From Nectonema munidae (Eukaryota; Nematomorpha; Nectonematoida; Nectonematidae), in contig JAUIRK010000069.1 in NCBI GenBank assembly GCA_030549495.1, forward strand, positions 186,001-250,000: DNA of 64,000 nt, in the 5' to 3' direction. Shown here piece by piece: positions 43,801 to 53,494 of the stretch (its first letter is position 1; each line of letters begins with the position of its first letter). The position numbers and the translations under genes are program-made. Below the pieces are notes generated by a model. That model did no database searches, was not told the DNA's origin, and saw nothing but the letters and a program-made list of their open reading frames with translations.

Positions 43801-46800
43801 TTCACCATAATTATTCTTTGCAATGCAAGACCATTCACTGTAGAATGAGGAAGATCCAAAGGCCGGCTTCAGCTAAATAATCATTTAAAATACTTATACT
43901 ACACATGAATTAAAAACACCCAGAACAACACAATTACTTAATCCATATAGATGTTTACATGCCAAGGAATGAAATAAAGAAAATGTACAAATTAGAGACA
44001 GTATACGAAATTTATTTTGAATAAAAAAGAATTTTAAACTTCATTTACTAAAATTACTACTTTTTTATTTAGGATTTATAGCTTTATGAGAGTTGTGGCA
44101 GATATAAGCTCTTCTATTGGAATCTTGATCTATATTTCAAATTTCTTCAGCAAACAATTTTTACCTAGGCTGGATTATGCAATGTTGGTAAAGATAATTA
44201 TGGCAGAATAGTAATTGCAATAAAGTCATTTTAAAGGATTTTTCGTGAAAATCATCGATTCAGGTAGTTTTATACTTAAAAAGAAATGGACGCCAAGATA
44301 TTCTATTGCACTTATCTTATAAAATGAAACTTTTGAGAAGCAAAAGTAGGTTAGCAATCTAGATTCGATTTAAGATTTAGTATTGTTTGGAATGCTACAT
44401 GGATAGATCATTTTTAAATCGCAAAAGTAGCATTAAAAATCAAAATGAAAGATGACTTTTTTGTATAAGATTTTTCCTTGGGTTTGCCAGGATCCAAATT
44501 AAAATCTCTTGTGGGTGAAAAAATATGACTCGATGATGAAAAGTAATGCTTACAGTGAGAGTAGAAGCTTTGTCCTGTTCACTGTAATGAAGTTTGGTTC
44601 TTGGGGTGTTCTTAACAGTTGCCAAGTTGTGGAGCCAAGTGTACATAGCGGGAGGATTGGAGTTGGCTTGACACGCTAATACAACATTGTTTTCTGACCA
44701 CGTATAAACAAGTTGCCTTTTAACCACGTCACTTGTGTTGAAGTAGGGCTTATCTATCATATTGGAGAAAAGGGATGCAAACAATTACATTTCGAAAATT
44801 TTTACAAATAACGGAATATGCTCAATTCACGCACATTCAAAAATTTTAGGGTGAGGGGGGTTTTTAAAAATATTCATGATAACTAAGTAGTGAGTAATAT
44901 TGAAGTTTTGGACTTTTAAAAAAGTCATTCGTATTACATTGACATTTGAATATATTTCTATTTGGAATAATAACCATTTAAAAGATCGATACCTTAGTTT
45001 AAAAAAGAAGGCCTATTGCATAATGTTCTCCCCCAGGATAGGCCACTGTGTACATTAGAGATGTATCGGATGTGAATTTTTTTACATCCGCCGATGCGCA
45101 TATTAGATTTAACATTAGCGGATGCGGATATCCAAAATAAATTTTTATGCGGATATAAAATATTTTATATTTTACAGTATCTTACTATTTTAATCCTTTT
45201 TTTTATATTTTTTACCATAATTTAAAGACATAACAAATCGTGTAAGTTTTAAACAAAAAAATACAAAAAGTTTCAAAAGATATTTATAAAAATTGATTTT
45301 AAATTGCGGGTTCGAATGTTAACATGAAAAAAATCCATGGATGAGGATATCCGATACATCTCTAGTGTACATCATATATTTTTACACATGCGAGCAGGTG
45401 GGTGCTAAATTTTATTAATTCTACGGTCAAAATATTATATAGTAAAATGTATTGCAAAGAGCCAAATATTATTTTACTTTATTCAGAATATTGGGATATA
45501 GCGACAACAGCAACTTTTTTGACTGAAAAATAGTAGCATTTAATTATAACTCATTTAATACGAATGTTCCAAATGAAGTCGTTTGCGTTCCCTTTGGGAA
45601 CATTGATATTGAACGTGTTGAATTATGAATCTTGAAAAAATTATGTCGATTGCAGTAAATATATAACTTAGGATTATAATGGAATAAAAATTTCCAAAAA
45701 AAATCAAGAAAATATTTTATATATTATGATTTTATATTTTTCAAATTTTATTCTTTGCGCTGATGGCCTATATTATGACTGACATTCACAATCTTACACA
45801 AAAATTTCTTTGCGTGCACTTTAATAACCCTTTCGTGACAAGAAAAATCAGACGATATTTATTAAAAAGCAGAAGATTCATATACAAATCTATTTGAAAA
45901 AGCAGGCGAAGGATACACTGGTCACGAAAGGGTTAAAGGCGTAGAACGTAAATTATTGGAAAATAATTTTTTATAGAAGAAATACAAGTTTTTATAAATT
46001 AGATGATTTTTGAAAGGAAAAAACTTAAATTTTATTCTTAACCCTTTGAGGACCAAAATTTTGAAGAATAATCGTCTGCTTTTTTTCAATTGAATTTTGT
46101 ATATTGTAAGCAGACGATTATTATTTCTTGGTACACCGGTGTCACACTAAGCCTCAAAGAGTTAAATATTTAACCCCCAAAGGAAACGAAGACAAACTCT
46201 CGTTTAAATGGAGATCATTGAAGTCGTCTGTGTTCCCCTTGGAAACCTTGGTACTAAATGGGTTAACCCATTTACGACCAATGTTCCTATTTTGGAACAT
46301 AAGTAATTTCATCTTCGTCTGCTTTTTTCAATGACTTTGAATATAAATCGTCTGCGTTTTTTTTAGATATCGTCTGCTTTGCTTGGTCTAAAATGGGTTA
46401 ACGTAAAAAAATAGGCGTTAGTGGCATGGTGGGTAAATCTGGATTTCATTCCAATGGTCTCGGGTTCGATCCAGATGTACACGAAATAGTATTTCTTGTT
46501 GTTTAATTTTATGCCGGGAGGTTGACATTAGGAAAATAAGATTCCAAAAATTTGTGAGTGTGGACACGCCTTACCCTGTGGATTCGGGAACAAAAACGAA
46601 GGTTTTTCTTTAAAGTAAAAGAAATAAACATACAGTGGACATTGATATGAAAGTTTTTTTCATCGTGGCCTGCTTTTGATTTTGCGGAACAGGTAAAAAT
46701 TCCATCATCAATGTGCTTTATGTTCTTTATGATTAAGATAGCTTTACTCGTATGCTCGTCAACGACCGTATGTCGTACTGTAATTCGTTCATTCTGGAAA

Positions 46801-49800
46801 AAACATATTGTACGAATATATCATATGGTTAGAAGTACAAAAATAAAAGGTTAGAGTCAATATTGTTCCCAGATTTTGTTATCATTGATTTGAGATGTAA
46901 AAATTTTCAAAACTTCACAAATTAAAATAAACTATGTCTTTAAAATTAGAGATTAAAAAATTGGTTGGAAAAAATGATGTATTTCTCAGCGTTAAATGTG
47001 CTTAACTTTATCATTATAAAATATGTAGCTTTTTTAGCCACTCAAAACTTAAGATAAAGACACTTAAAAAACTAAACATGCATGAATTAAACAAATCTAA
47101 AATTTTTTTATAAGACATGATTCCGACAAATTAAAATCAATCTTACATCCTCAAACTTAAACATTACTTAAAAACACATTTCAAAAAGAATTTCTTAGAA
47201 ACAAACGACCCTTATAAAACAAAGAATTGCATATATAAAATAAATTGTAACAACTGTATAGCCTCAAACATCAGAAACACTGACAAACGCTTACATCAAC
47301 GCCTCCATGAACACTAATACACCACCTTAACAAATACAAGCACAACAACAAACACATCATTAATAATAATATGATAATGGAACGCATAATTGCAAACCCA
47401 TCACATTCTTTTGATTTCACCAAAGCCAAAATTTTATGCACCTCCTCATCTGAAAATTTACTACTTCTTCTCTATTAGAACACAATGCCATCAATCAACG
47501 CATAGATATACATAATATATATCTTAACTTAGTGTGATTAACTAGACGAATTAGTTCTACTAATTCAGATAGTGAATTTCCGCTTGCAAGTTGAGAATTA
47601 TCTTTTTCAAAAATAGGAAAATAAAATATATTTTTTCTGAGCATAAAAGTACCAAGACATTTAATCCTTAATTAGGCACATCTGTTTTAAATTGATATCT
47701 TATCTATGGAAAAACATTCGGTTTATATAAACAACAGTTAATATAGAAAATCCGCTGCTAACTCCAAATTGGTCCATTGGGATTCATGTTTTCACTGCTT
47801 CATAAAAAGACTTCTGTCATAATTGAAGTAGAGGTATCTAGCATCGCATTCTAGTTCTTTAGAAATCAATGCTTCATGCTGGAATATTCTTACTACCTCT
47901 TGCAAACAAAAGAAGTAAAAACCATTACTAAATTTTACGTGTTCAAGGATATAAAACAACCTGAACCTGAAAAGAGACCAAAATTTGTCATTGGACTGGT
48001 AGGAAATGTCCAAAATTAAGTATTAAATATCTCTGGTAGGAAACATCTTAGGTACGAAATGGCCAACACAGCCTGAAAAACAACCCCAAGAATCGAATAG
48101 ATTTATAGAAACAGTCTCTACTGTCAAAAATGACAATCTCTACTAATCAAAAAGTTTAAAATGAATTGAAAAATTTTGTGAAAGTACTAACAAGTGCGCG
48201 TGAAGATTGACTTCCCAAAAGTTGATTATTTCTTAAAAATTCGATTTGAGGAATTGGATTTCCTTCAGCAACGCACTCAACTTCAGTGTAATTTGAGATT
48301 AAACGCGTCAAATTTGATATTTCGTTTATTTTCGGTGGAGCTAAATAAATATAAAACATTAGAAATTATTTAAAAATATCTATTTTTATATGACATTATC
48401 AAATCAAAGTGTAAAATGTAAAAAAAAATTTAATAATAAAAAAAAATTACTCAGAACAGAGAATTCAATTTTTTGGGAAATTATTCCTGCTTCGTTTTCT
48501 GCAATGCACACGTAATATCCGGTATCACTGATTTCAACCTTTTTGATCAACATGATGCCATTCCCTATCTCATACTTTTGAGAAGATTCCAAATCTTTAT
48601 CATTCTGAAAAGGGATTCAAAAAAATATACTTGATATGCTTATCTCTTGGCATGGATTCATGAAGAAGAAATATATATTAAATTAGGCGATTAGTCAAAT
48701 AATAAGTTAGTTTAATAATAGATAGCGTGTTAACTGAGCAATATATAGGTGGATTCTTAGACGATTATTTAGATTTTGTAACAACCTTTACAAAAATATG
48801 TAACATACACATATAAAAATTAAATGGAAAAACATGTGATACATTTTTCCATTGCTACTTTAACATAAAATTGAAATATATCAGCTATATTGTAATATTT
48901 TAAAATTTACCCGTTTGAAAGTTATTTCAGGTGCAGGAACTGAAAAAGCGGAACAATTTAAAGTGAAATTGTGACCTTCGATTGCAGTAAATTTTGACAT
49001 TTCATGCGCCTGTAGTAACCACCTTGGAGGCGCTAAAATATATGCATATGGAATGAAAAGTGTGCAGATTAAATTAAGATTTACTTTAAAAAAAAATTTT
49101 TATTTGAATAGATGATCGCTTCTCAACCTTTTTTAACAAATGGCCAAATTAAGAACCTTAATTAAGTTTTTTAATTAACTCTGAAATATTATTCTAAATA
49201 CTTCCAACGAAATCCAATTTCGTGCATATATATCATAAAATTAATAAATCAATAATTTGGAAAATTTTGACTGTTTTAATATGATATTGTTAGCCTATTT
49301 TTCATTCAACTTTGCTATGTGGCCCGCAAAACAAGAGGTTGAGGACCGCATGTGGCCATCAGTGGCGCGGTTGAGAAATATGGCCGACTGCAAAAGGAAA
49401 TGTAATTTTCAAAAACTTAGTATTTTCACCAATCATAAGATAGGAAAATAAATATGCACGTTATATGTAGTGATTTAAATTAATATGATCAAAAATATTT
49501 GTTGATGTAGGCAATTAACTTAAATCTGAAAGAACAGTAGATTGGGAAACATTTTACGAAATAATTTATGCATTTCGAACCAGGCGTTTTGAAACTCTTT
49601 TTTTTCGAAGCAGACATTTTTTAATCTTTAATTGCCAGTTTGTCATTTAAATTAGCCTTTTTATTTGCTCTTAGACCTTTTGTTTAAATTTTTCAAAAAT
49701 ATCATTTAATCACAATTATATCTGTATATTTGAAATCACATCATTGTATGTGATTTCAAATTCAAGTCAATATAAATGAGTATCATATTAAACGCTGGAT

Positions 49801-50727
49801 CATAAAAAATTGCTTTGAAGTTTATTTTCTATTTTTGAGATTTGTCCTTTTTTTACTCCCTCTCTCTCTCTATTTCCAAAGCTTTCAAGTTCTTTGTTGA
49901 AATTTTCTTAAATCTAATACTTATATTTTTCTCAATGTTTTCAACAAAAAATAAACCATAAGAAATACTAGATTTTTATACATTGCTGCGCATAACAAAT
50001 ACTTTTGAACTTTTTGAGCACCAATGTGACATCTGTGTTTTAAGAAATGAAAATCATCAGCCTAAAATTAATTGGATTAAGAAAGAAAGCAAAGGATTAG
50101 TCTCCGCTCTGAAAACTACTAAAGGATTAATCCAATAGAAGTGATTTTTACAAAAGAACAAATCTTTTCGAACATTATTTTGAGTAAATATAAACCTATT
50201 TCATAACACAGATAAAAAAATTAATTAAGGAACTTATATTTTACAAATTTCTCCACCAGACATCGAAGTTACAATATGCCGAAATCAGTAAACTTTCAAA
50301 TTTTTAAAAAATTTATATTACTTTTATTATGATGATGAAACATAGGTTAAAAACTTCATGCTAATAAATATTATTCAAAGTTCTTACTTATGACTTCCAC
50401 CATGATGTCGAGGGTAATGACTTTGCCTATTTCTTTTGACATGGCCCTGCAAACATATTCTCCAGCATCTTCTTTTTCCACGTTCTTAATAAGCAAGCCA
50501 TCACTTTGAACAACCACCCTATTATCTGATTTTAAAGGGAGAAAGTAAGTTATCTTGTTCACGCCGAGATTTTAGAGAACAAAAATCCTTACTCGTAACA
50601 ATACTTTCACTTCCTTTCTTCCAATCAACTCTGGGAGTTGGATCTCCTACTGCAGAACACTTTATCTTGGAAGAAGACGACAAAACTATCGATTGCTTAG
50701 TTTCAGGCTCCAAAAACTTGAGACTCT
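38950..50727 (-). CDS. Fas2: Fasciclin 2/NCAM-like cell adhesion receptor (12 exons; 5' end missing)
   Basis: Membrane adhesion protein with Ig2-Ig5, two FN3 domains, one membrane span and a short tail. Exons in transcript order: 50727-50593, 50525-50388, 49032-48911, 48604-48451, 48340-48192, 46793-46634, 44753-44554, 43872-43764, 41650-41453, 41088-40844, 40209-40008, 39266-38950. All junctions join in frame for about 708 residues ending at TGA (38950-38952). The Ig2 signature VVVQSDGLLIKNVEKEDAGEYVC closely follows insect Fas2 (VVQTDGLLIRNV), and the membrane segment VVIDLFCYMTNKCGV follows NCAM/Fas2. Drosophila Fas2 has five Ig domains; the first and the signal peptide are not visible here. 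Other NCAM-family members are possible, but Fas2 fits best. Homophilic adhesion is inferred from the family. Confidence 0.87.
40008..41650 (-). CDS. Fas2: Fas2-like fibronectin type III domains (exons 9-11 seen)
   Basis: FN3-1 is in 41650-41453 (LPSRPISITFSNITPTSATF, VFVRYAEK) and the start of 41088-40844 (MIESLNPGSTYAVYVALKN). FN3-2 is in the rest of that exon (YRLTWNTPNDGGSEISQYCV) and in 40209-40008 (FLIEDLIPDSHYNVSITSYN). The L-P-x-T/S-x-Y pattern and the W in RLTW are typical FN3 positions. Intron phases at these exons are 1, 1, 0 and 1. Confidence 0.85.
40795..40836 (+). repeat. (AAT)n microsatellite at a splice donor
   Basis: About 14 AAT units. On the gene strand the intron after exon 10 reads GTAAGGC followed directly by (ATT)n, so the array begins six bases into the intron. 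Confidence 0.95.
41871..42047. mobile_element. pogo/Tigger-type MITE in Fas2-like intron
   Basis: Starts CAGTAAAACCTGTCTTAGC after TA and ends ATAACAGGTTTTACTA before TA. The 177-bp interior is non-coding. The left end resembles that of the Tigger fossil at 5058 (CAGTCAAACCTGCCTTAGCG), so it is probably a non-autonomous relative with TA target duplication. Confidence 0.65.
42378..42789 (+). mobile_element. 5'-truncated LINE (RTE-like) with 15-bp target duplication
   Basis: An open frame of about 130 codons, ending at 42773, encodes the C-terminal tail typical of LINE ORF2 proteins (MLRMLLNVTRRDRIRN, MRWHGRHVLRREKDEKI, GKRGRQKMRWGDD, LWRERIKAID). The 3' end is ATAAGATGAAGAAGA, as in RTE-type elements with short 3' repeats. 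AGAAGTCTTATAATT flanks it on both sides (42363-42377 and 42790-42804). The domain, severe 5' truncation and duplication together mark a target-primed insertion, antisense to the host gene. The intact frame suggests a young copy. Clade call is tentative. Confidence 0.85.
42950..43070. mobile_element. piggyBac-type MITE in Fas2-like intron
   Basis: The right end is CCTTAAAGGG followed by TTAA (43071-43074). The left end is degraded but keeps TTTGAGGACGA. The interior has CATCTGCTTTCTTTTT and TTAAAGCAAACTATTAT, matching the 46042-46161 subfamily. Confidence 0.55.
43764..50727 (-). CDS. Fas2: Fas2-like Ig domains 2-5 (exons 1-8 seen)
   Basis: Each Ig domain is built from two exons. Ig2: 50727-50593 plus 50525-50388 (KIKCSA, VDWKK, GEYVC). 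Ig3: 49032-48911 plus 48604-48451 (TLNCSA, EITFKR, GYYVC). Ig4: 48340-48192 plus 46793-46634 (VECVAEGNP, IEFLRN, GIFTC). Ig5: 44753-44554 plus 43872-43764 (VLACQA, YTWLHN, EWSCIAKNNYG). Paired cysteines are present in all four. Ig3 and Ig4 have Phe instead of the usual core Trp after the first cysteine; a Phe in this position also occurs in Drosophila Fas2. Ig domain borders have phase-1 introns; Ig3-Ig5 have a phase-0 intron inside and Ig2 a phase-1 intron inside. Confidence 0.87.
45056..45364. mobile_element. TAGAGATGTATC-family hAT MITE in Fas2-like intron
   Basis: Begins TAGAGATGTATCGGATGTG and ends ATATCCGATACATCTCTA. It is flanked by a perfect 8-bp duplication GTGTACAT (45048-45055 and 45365-45372). 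309 bp, with interior CGGATGCGGATATCC-type repeats. Best preserved of the three copies; it fixes the target-site length and thus the hAT assignment for the family. Confidence 0.85.
45828..45932. mobile_element. piggyBac-type MITE, cluster member 1
   Basis: Ends are CCCTTTCGTGAC and GGTCACGAAAGGG, followed by TTAA (45933-45936); the left target is ATAA, one base off. Interior AATCAGACGATAT and AAAAAGCAGAAGATTCATAT as in 16856-16939. Confidence 0.75.
46042..46161. mobile_element. piggyBac-type MITE, cluster member 2
   Basis: TTAA (46038-46041), then CCCTTTGAGGACCAAAATTT; the right end is GCCTCAAAGAG before TTAA (46162-46165). The interior is a near palindrome: AATCGTCTGCTTTTTT against TAAGCAGACGATTATT. 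Confidence 0.75.
46174..46262. mobile_element. piggyBac-type MITE, cluster member 3
   Basis: TTAA (46170-46173), then CCCCCAAAGGAAACGAAGAC; the right end is TGGTACTAAATGGG before TTAA (46263-46266). It contains AGTCGTCTGTGTTCCCCTTG. 89 bp. Confidence 0.65.
46267..46397. mobile_element. piggyBac-type MITE, cluster member 4
   Basis: Starts CCCATTTACGACCAATG right after the TTAA it shares with member 3 and ends TTGGTCTAAAATGGG before TTAA (46398-46401). The inverted ends are about 16 bp. Interior holds three CGTCTGC motifs (TTCGTCTGCTTTTTTC, ATCGTCTGCGTTTT, ATCGTCTGCTTTG). Confidence 0.75.
46414..46610 (+). repeat. tRNA-derived SINE-like unit
   Basis: GGCGTTAGTGGCATGGTGGG resembles an A-box head, and TCGGGTTCGATCC is a perfect B-box about 45 bases later. 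It aligns with the unit at 7968-8104 (minus strand). The downstream body (CGGGAGGTTGACATTAGG, then TGTGGACACGCC) differs from that copy. It directly follows the piggyBac MITE cluster. Confidence 0.55.
49117..49378. mobile_element. hAT-like MITE, degraded, in Fas2-like intron
   Basis: The left end CTTCTCAACCTTTTTTAAC pairs loosely with right-end GGCGCGGTTGAGAA. GTGGCCCGCAAAACAAG and GAGGACCGCATGTGGCC inside are typical of Charlie-like hAT termini. No clean target duplication was found. Confidence 0.4.
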
Positions 50728-51401
50728 CTAAAAACATACTTATTCATTAAGCAAAGTGATACCTAACACTCCCGAATCTATTAATGATAAAAAAAATATT
50801 AAAAAATTTAAAAAAAATTTTTTTTATCATTTATATATTTGCTTTGAAAACTAGTTAGCAAAATCAGCAATAAAGTGTGCAGTTTTTACAATTTTTTATA
50901 TTTGTTATAATAAATTGAAAAATTCCCAGTTTTAAAATAAGCTTTAACATGATTAAAGGCACAACACAAATACCTTTTCTTTCAACACACCCTCAGAAAG
51001 TATACCTGTTTTCTAGTATAATGCTTAAAATGGAAAGAAATTTTCAAAGCATGCAGATATAAGTGCATCAAAACTTGGAAAATTCCTTGATTAATGGTGA
51101 AAATAGACGATTTCAACTTTCTAATATGACTTAAATATGGATTGGGAAGTCAATTCTTCGACGAGGCAAAAAAAAGTTTGGACAAGAAACAAAATAAAAA
51201 TATATTATAAAAAAAAATTAAGCTTATTTATAAAAGAACAATTCTTTTCACATTCTATTGCGCATTTTGGATATATGAATTTAAACACTTTTTTGGGAAT
51301 GCAATTTCCAAATTAACTTATCATTAATTTACTTATATATGCCGTTAAAAATTATTGATTATTTTTCAAGTTTTTAAAATTTTGGGAATATGAATTTCGA
51401 A

Positions 51402-51510
51402 CCCATTTAAGTCCAATCTTTCCAATGAAAATGGAGATGAACTCTTCTTACTTTCAACGTAACGAAAAAGAAATTACAAAAGTCGCCTGCTTTGCTTGGT
51501 CGTAAATGGG
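51402..51510. mobile_element. piggyBac-type MITE
   Basis: Ends CCCATTTAAGTCC and TTGGTCGTAAATGGG match the 46267-46397 subfamily. The interior keeps AGTCGCCTGCTTTGCTTGG. The flanking TTAA targets are eroded (CGAA and TTTT). Confidence 0.55.
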
Positions 51511-52182
51511 TTTTAATGCTTGATAAAAAAAATGATAAAAAATTGCATTCTTATAAGCTTTGCCAATTTCCAGCTTTTTTTATTATCTTTGAAACTTTAT
51601 TGAAATTTTTTAGGACTTTTTATGTGAAACGTGCCTCCAATTCACAATGAACAAAATATGGACCAGGGATTTTATACTAAGTGGTAGTGCTTGACTTCAA
51701 AGAGGTCTCATCGAGGGAAGGAGGAAGAGAGAGAAACTAAAAATCAAAAAAGTAATAATAGGCAAGCAACATTTTAAAAGGATATGTTCAGTGGATGAGG
51801 CGAATATAGAATGAAAAGGTTTTTTGGGAAAAAATTTTGCCTAACAATAAAAATGTTGATAGATGTTGATGACTATACGCAAAATACTCTTTTCGTAGAA
51901 ATGATATATCATTTTTCATTCCCTATTATTATTATTATGATGATGAGAAGGAGGAGAGAGAAAGAGCGCCTATATAAAATTTTGATACAGAGAAGTAGAG
52001 GGTGAAAATTAGAATTTGGTTCGATAAGAAAATTAGGTGCTTATTAGAAGAACTAAAGAGTCTTTATATAAATATATATAATATCTTTATATAATCTTGC
52101 AAGAAAACCTAATTAGAAAAAGACCAGCACCTAAAATAATAATAAATGTAAACGAAATGTTCAAAAATTGTCTACACCCAGA

Positions 52183-52725
52183 CAGGGCCCGCGCACCCTA
52201 TTTATTTTGGGGGCTTGAGCCCCCCCCCCCCCTCCCTCCACCCCACCCCCACTAAATTTTCCAAGCCTCTCCGCTAAATTTTCCAAGCTTAAATAAGTTT
52301 TAAATGAATTACATCCGATAAAGTGCGATTGTGAAGATGTCTTTTCTTTGTGCATTGGTAGTTGCAATAAATATATTATAAAATTGTCTAGAGTATTTTT
52401 GAGTATATGAATATTTATTCAAGCTGCTCTAACAATAGGAATCAGCACTGCATCCTATGAAAGAAGTTTTTCGACCTTTAAAAGAGTTTTCGAGTTTTTG
52501 AACTATTTCAACGAAAAGTCAAGAATGCTGAATGTTTGACATGTAACTTGCTTTATTACTCTAAAAATGATATATTGTTATGATTTTCTTCCTCAATCCT
52601 CATCACCTTATTTTTATGACCTTCTTTAGCTCTTGTTTCTGATGTTGATCGAATTTGCTTCTAAAAAAGGAAATTTTATAGTGTGTATTTTCATTATGTA
52701 TAGCGCCCCCCCCCCCGTTTGGGAA
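52183..52725 (+). mobile_element. hAT-like fragment with dimerisation-domain remnant
   Basis: A GC-rich start (CAGGGCCCGCGCACC, then GGGGGCTTGAGCCCC and poly-C) is followed by an open stretch, 52423-52539, encoding ALTIGISTASYERSFSTFKR. That matches the C-terminal hAT dimerisation motif (STAS-ERSFS-LKR). Nothing of the catalytic core is visible. The right boundary at the poly-C near 52715 is a guess. Dead fragment. Confidence 0.6.
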
Positions 52726-52744
52726 TCATGGTTTTAGATGAATT

Positions 52745-53494
52745 TGATTTGTGGGGCTCGATTTTGATGATAGTTTGCGATACAACAAATGTGAACACCA
52801 GCCAAAAACAGAGTTGTAGTGAGACTGCAAAAAATGTTTTTAACCAAAAATTTGACTAAACCTCAATTCGTCAGATAATGTTGGAGAAGAAACTAAATTG
52901 GTTTTCATGGATGAACGGCTTCCTAGTTCTAATCGTAAGTTTTGTTGAGAAGCTGATGTCAAATTACGAAGAGCTACAAAAACGCTTCAAAAATGGAACG
53001 TATGTAATTGAAGAGCAAGTCGCCTAGAGAGATGATATGAAGTTTCTGTAGAATTTAGTGAACTCTTTCAAATTTTTCAACGAAAACAAAATTCTTCCTT
53101 TCATTAATTTCCAAAAAAAATCCAAATATTTGTAAGGCGAGATGGAATACACGAGTCATTCTAGTTATTCCAGCATACTTTTTATTGCCCGAATTGAGAA
53201 ATCAACTTCAACCAATTTGTCATTTTGTTTCATGTTTGGACTCCGTATTGGTTCAATGATCAAACGTTTCGAATAGAAACATATGAGGAATTGACAAATG
53301 CTTTAAAAAAAGCTTTCAAATGTTTCAAAACGCATTGGTCACAAGAGCCTTCAAGAATCAATATTCCGAGAAGCAATCAGTGTTGTGAAAGATCCATCAA
53401 AGTTATGCAGGATTTGTATAAAGTATGTAAAAAGAAGCCAAACTTGCCATTGCGTTTCATCGCAACTATTGATTTGTCCTCTTTCAACTTTTAG
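52745..53494 (+). pseudogene. second transposase fragment, related to the one at 10341-12532
   Basis: The + strand encodes CDTTNVNTSQKQ near 52780, then RRDGIHESF near 53137, and an open frame 53225-53494 with VWTPYWFNDQTFRIETYEEL and SNQCCERSIKVMQDL. The N-VNT and C/VERS-KxxxD patterns recall the hAT element in CAD intron 7 (NTAANTG, VERSVKLVSE), so it is probably a member of the same broad transposase group. Frames are interrupted; family assignment is uncertain. Confidence 0.4.

Noticed and set aside
47792-48013. Minus-strand ORF between the two halves of Ig4, considered as an extra exon
   Set aside because: Exons 48340-48192 and 46793-46634 join in phase 0 into a complete Ig4 fold without it, and it shows no Ig motif.
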